Of a DNA stretch of 64,000 bases, positions 63,528 to 64,000 are shown in pieces. The translations under genes and the position numbers were made by a program. The stretch's first letter is position 1. Every line of letters begins with the position of its first letter. Below the pieces are notes generated by a model that saw nothing but the letters and a program-made list of their open reading frames with translations, was not told the DNA's origin and made no database searches. This stretch comes from JACKAQ01 sp965227145 (GTDB lineage: Bacteria; Calditrichota; Calditrichia; RBG-13-44-9; J075), in the NCBI GenBank assembly GCA_965227145.1, contig OZ245730.1, positions 5,084,001-5,148,000 of the forward strand, given 5' to 3'.

Positions 63528-63956
63528 TTACAAACCGAGATTCGGCTGGTGTTTTACATTGTGATATGTCAGCGCCAGCTTGATACATTCTTTTAATGCG
63601 GCTTCCGGAATGGGGTCATTCAGCCCAAATACGATGGCTCTGTCTTTTTCATAATTGAACAGATCGCCGAATACCGTTTTGAAGGTGGGTACCAATTTGG
63701 ATGTGCATTTAAAATACATCGCATATTGATCGGGCGTTTTTGATTTCCAGTCGATGCGAATGGTGCTGCCTTTTTTGACCAGATACCTCAGTTCGCCCCA
63801 TTTCAGGGTTTCTTCAATTTCGTTGATTGAGGGAATTTCCGTTGCCACTTCGATAATCAGTTTGCGCAACAAATGCAGTTTTGGGCGAACCTCCGTTGGA
63901 TACGCTGCAAATTTCGCGTCAACTTCCGGATTTTTGGTGATTTTGATGGGTTCCAT
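63528..63956 (-). CDS. DUF1801-family protein
   Basis: 142 residues. IKITKNPEVDAKFAAYPTEV, INEIEETLKWGELRYLVKKG and DQYAMYFKCTSKLVPTFKTV fit the YdhG-like DUF1801 fold. The ribosome site is weak. Function unknown. Convergent with the preceding secreted protein gene. Confidence 0.88.
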   Translation of the reverse strand: MEPIKITKNPEVDAKFAAYPTEVRPKLHLLRKLIIEVATEIPSINEIEETLKWGELRYLVKKGSTIRIDWKSKTPDQYAMYFKCTSKLVPTFKTVFGDLFNYEKDRAIVFGLNDPIPEAALKECIKLALTYHNVKHQPNLGL

Positions 63957-64000
63957 TTCAACAATCTGACTGTAAAAATAGTTTAATTCGCAACCGCAAC

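Overview
The window comes from a Gram-negative bacterium, most likely a deep-branching member of the FCB superphylum such as Calditrichota or the KSB1-like lineages. Four secreted proteins end in the QNYPNPFNPSTTI-type C-terminal sorting domain of that superphylum. There is also a TonB-dependent receptor paired with a DUF4249 lipoprotein, and many lipoproteins and outer-membrane proteins. I found no rRNA, tRNA, CRISPR array, prophage or insertion-sequence transposase.

Layout. 1-9170 (minus strand) is a tightly packed signalling operon that runs off the left edge. In transcription order it encodes a CHASE8-type hybrid histidine kinase, an ammonium-transporter/histidine-kinase fusion, a receiver-kinase, a solute-binding protein and a further membrane kinase. 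9554-12768 encodes a GAF/PAS hybrid kinase with an odd H-box, plus an HDOD protein. 12969-15084 holds a small outer-membrane protein and an NtrC-type sigma-54 activator. 15348-16882 (plus) holds a cupin, an AlkA-like DNA glycosylase and an HD-domain protein. 16964-19427 (minus) holds two ATP-grasp ligases, surrounded by GTAG-type palindromic repeats. 19994-22209 is an OmpR/HK two-component pair. 22296-30999 mixes secreted peptidases (M2, M14), a PIN-domain toxin-antitoxin pair with a clear operator, a five-heme cytochrome, an exported protein and a SpoU methyltransferase.

31335-36022 is housekeeping: secD, secF, a STAS protein and purA. 36125-42510 is an outer-membrane energised uptake locus: DUF4249 lipoprotein, TonB-dependent receptor, TonB-like protein, ExbB and ExbD. 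A DUF433/DUF5615 toxin-antitoxin-like pair sits inside it. 42539-47070 has the conserved order holB, ricT-like (PSP1), metG. 47095-49465 holds a DUF3298 lipoprotein, then ArsM and a SigZ-type ECF sigma factor. Upstream of the sigma factor is a 1276-residue LVIVD/Ig-like repeat protein in the same orientation. 53639-58231 holds a TPR lipoprotein and an M3-like peptidase. 58624-63497 holds three secreted proteins with sorting domains. Two of these are tandem paralogues, preceded by a 3' remnant of a further copy. A DUF1801 protein closes the window.

The most interesting unit is the left-hand operon. It joins ammonium sensing through an Amt-kinase fusion, a permease-less solute-binding protein and four kinases in a translationally coupled cluster. 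Two of the kinases share a C-terminal helical domain that resembles an HPt domain but has no conserved histidine.
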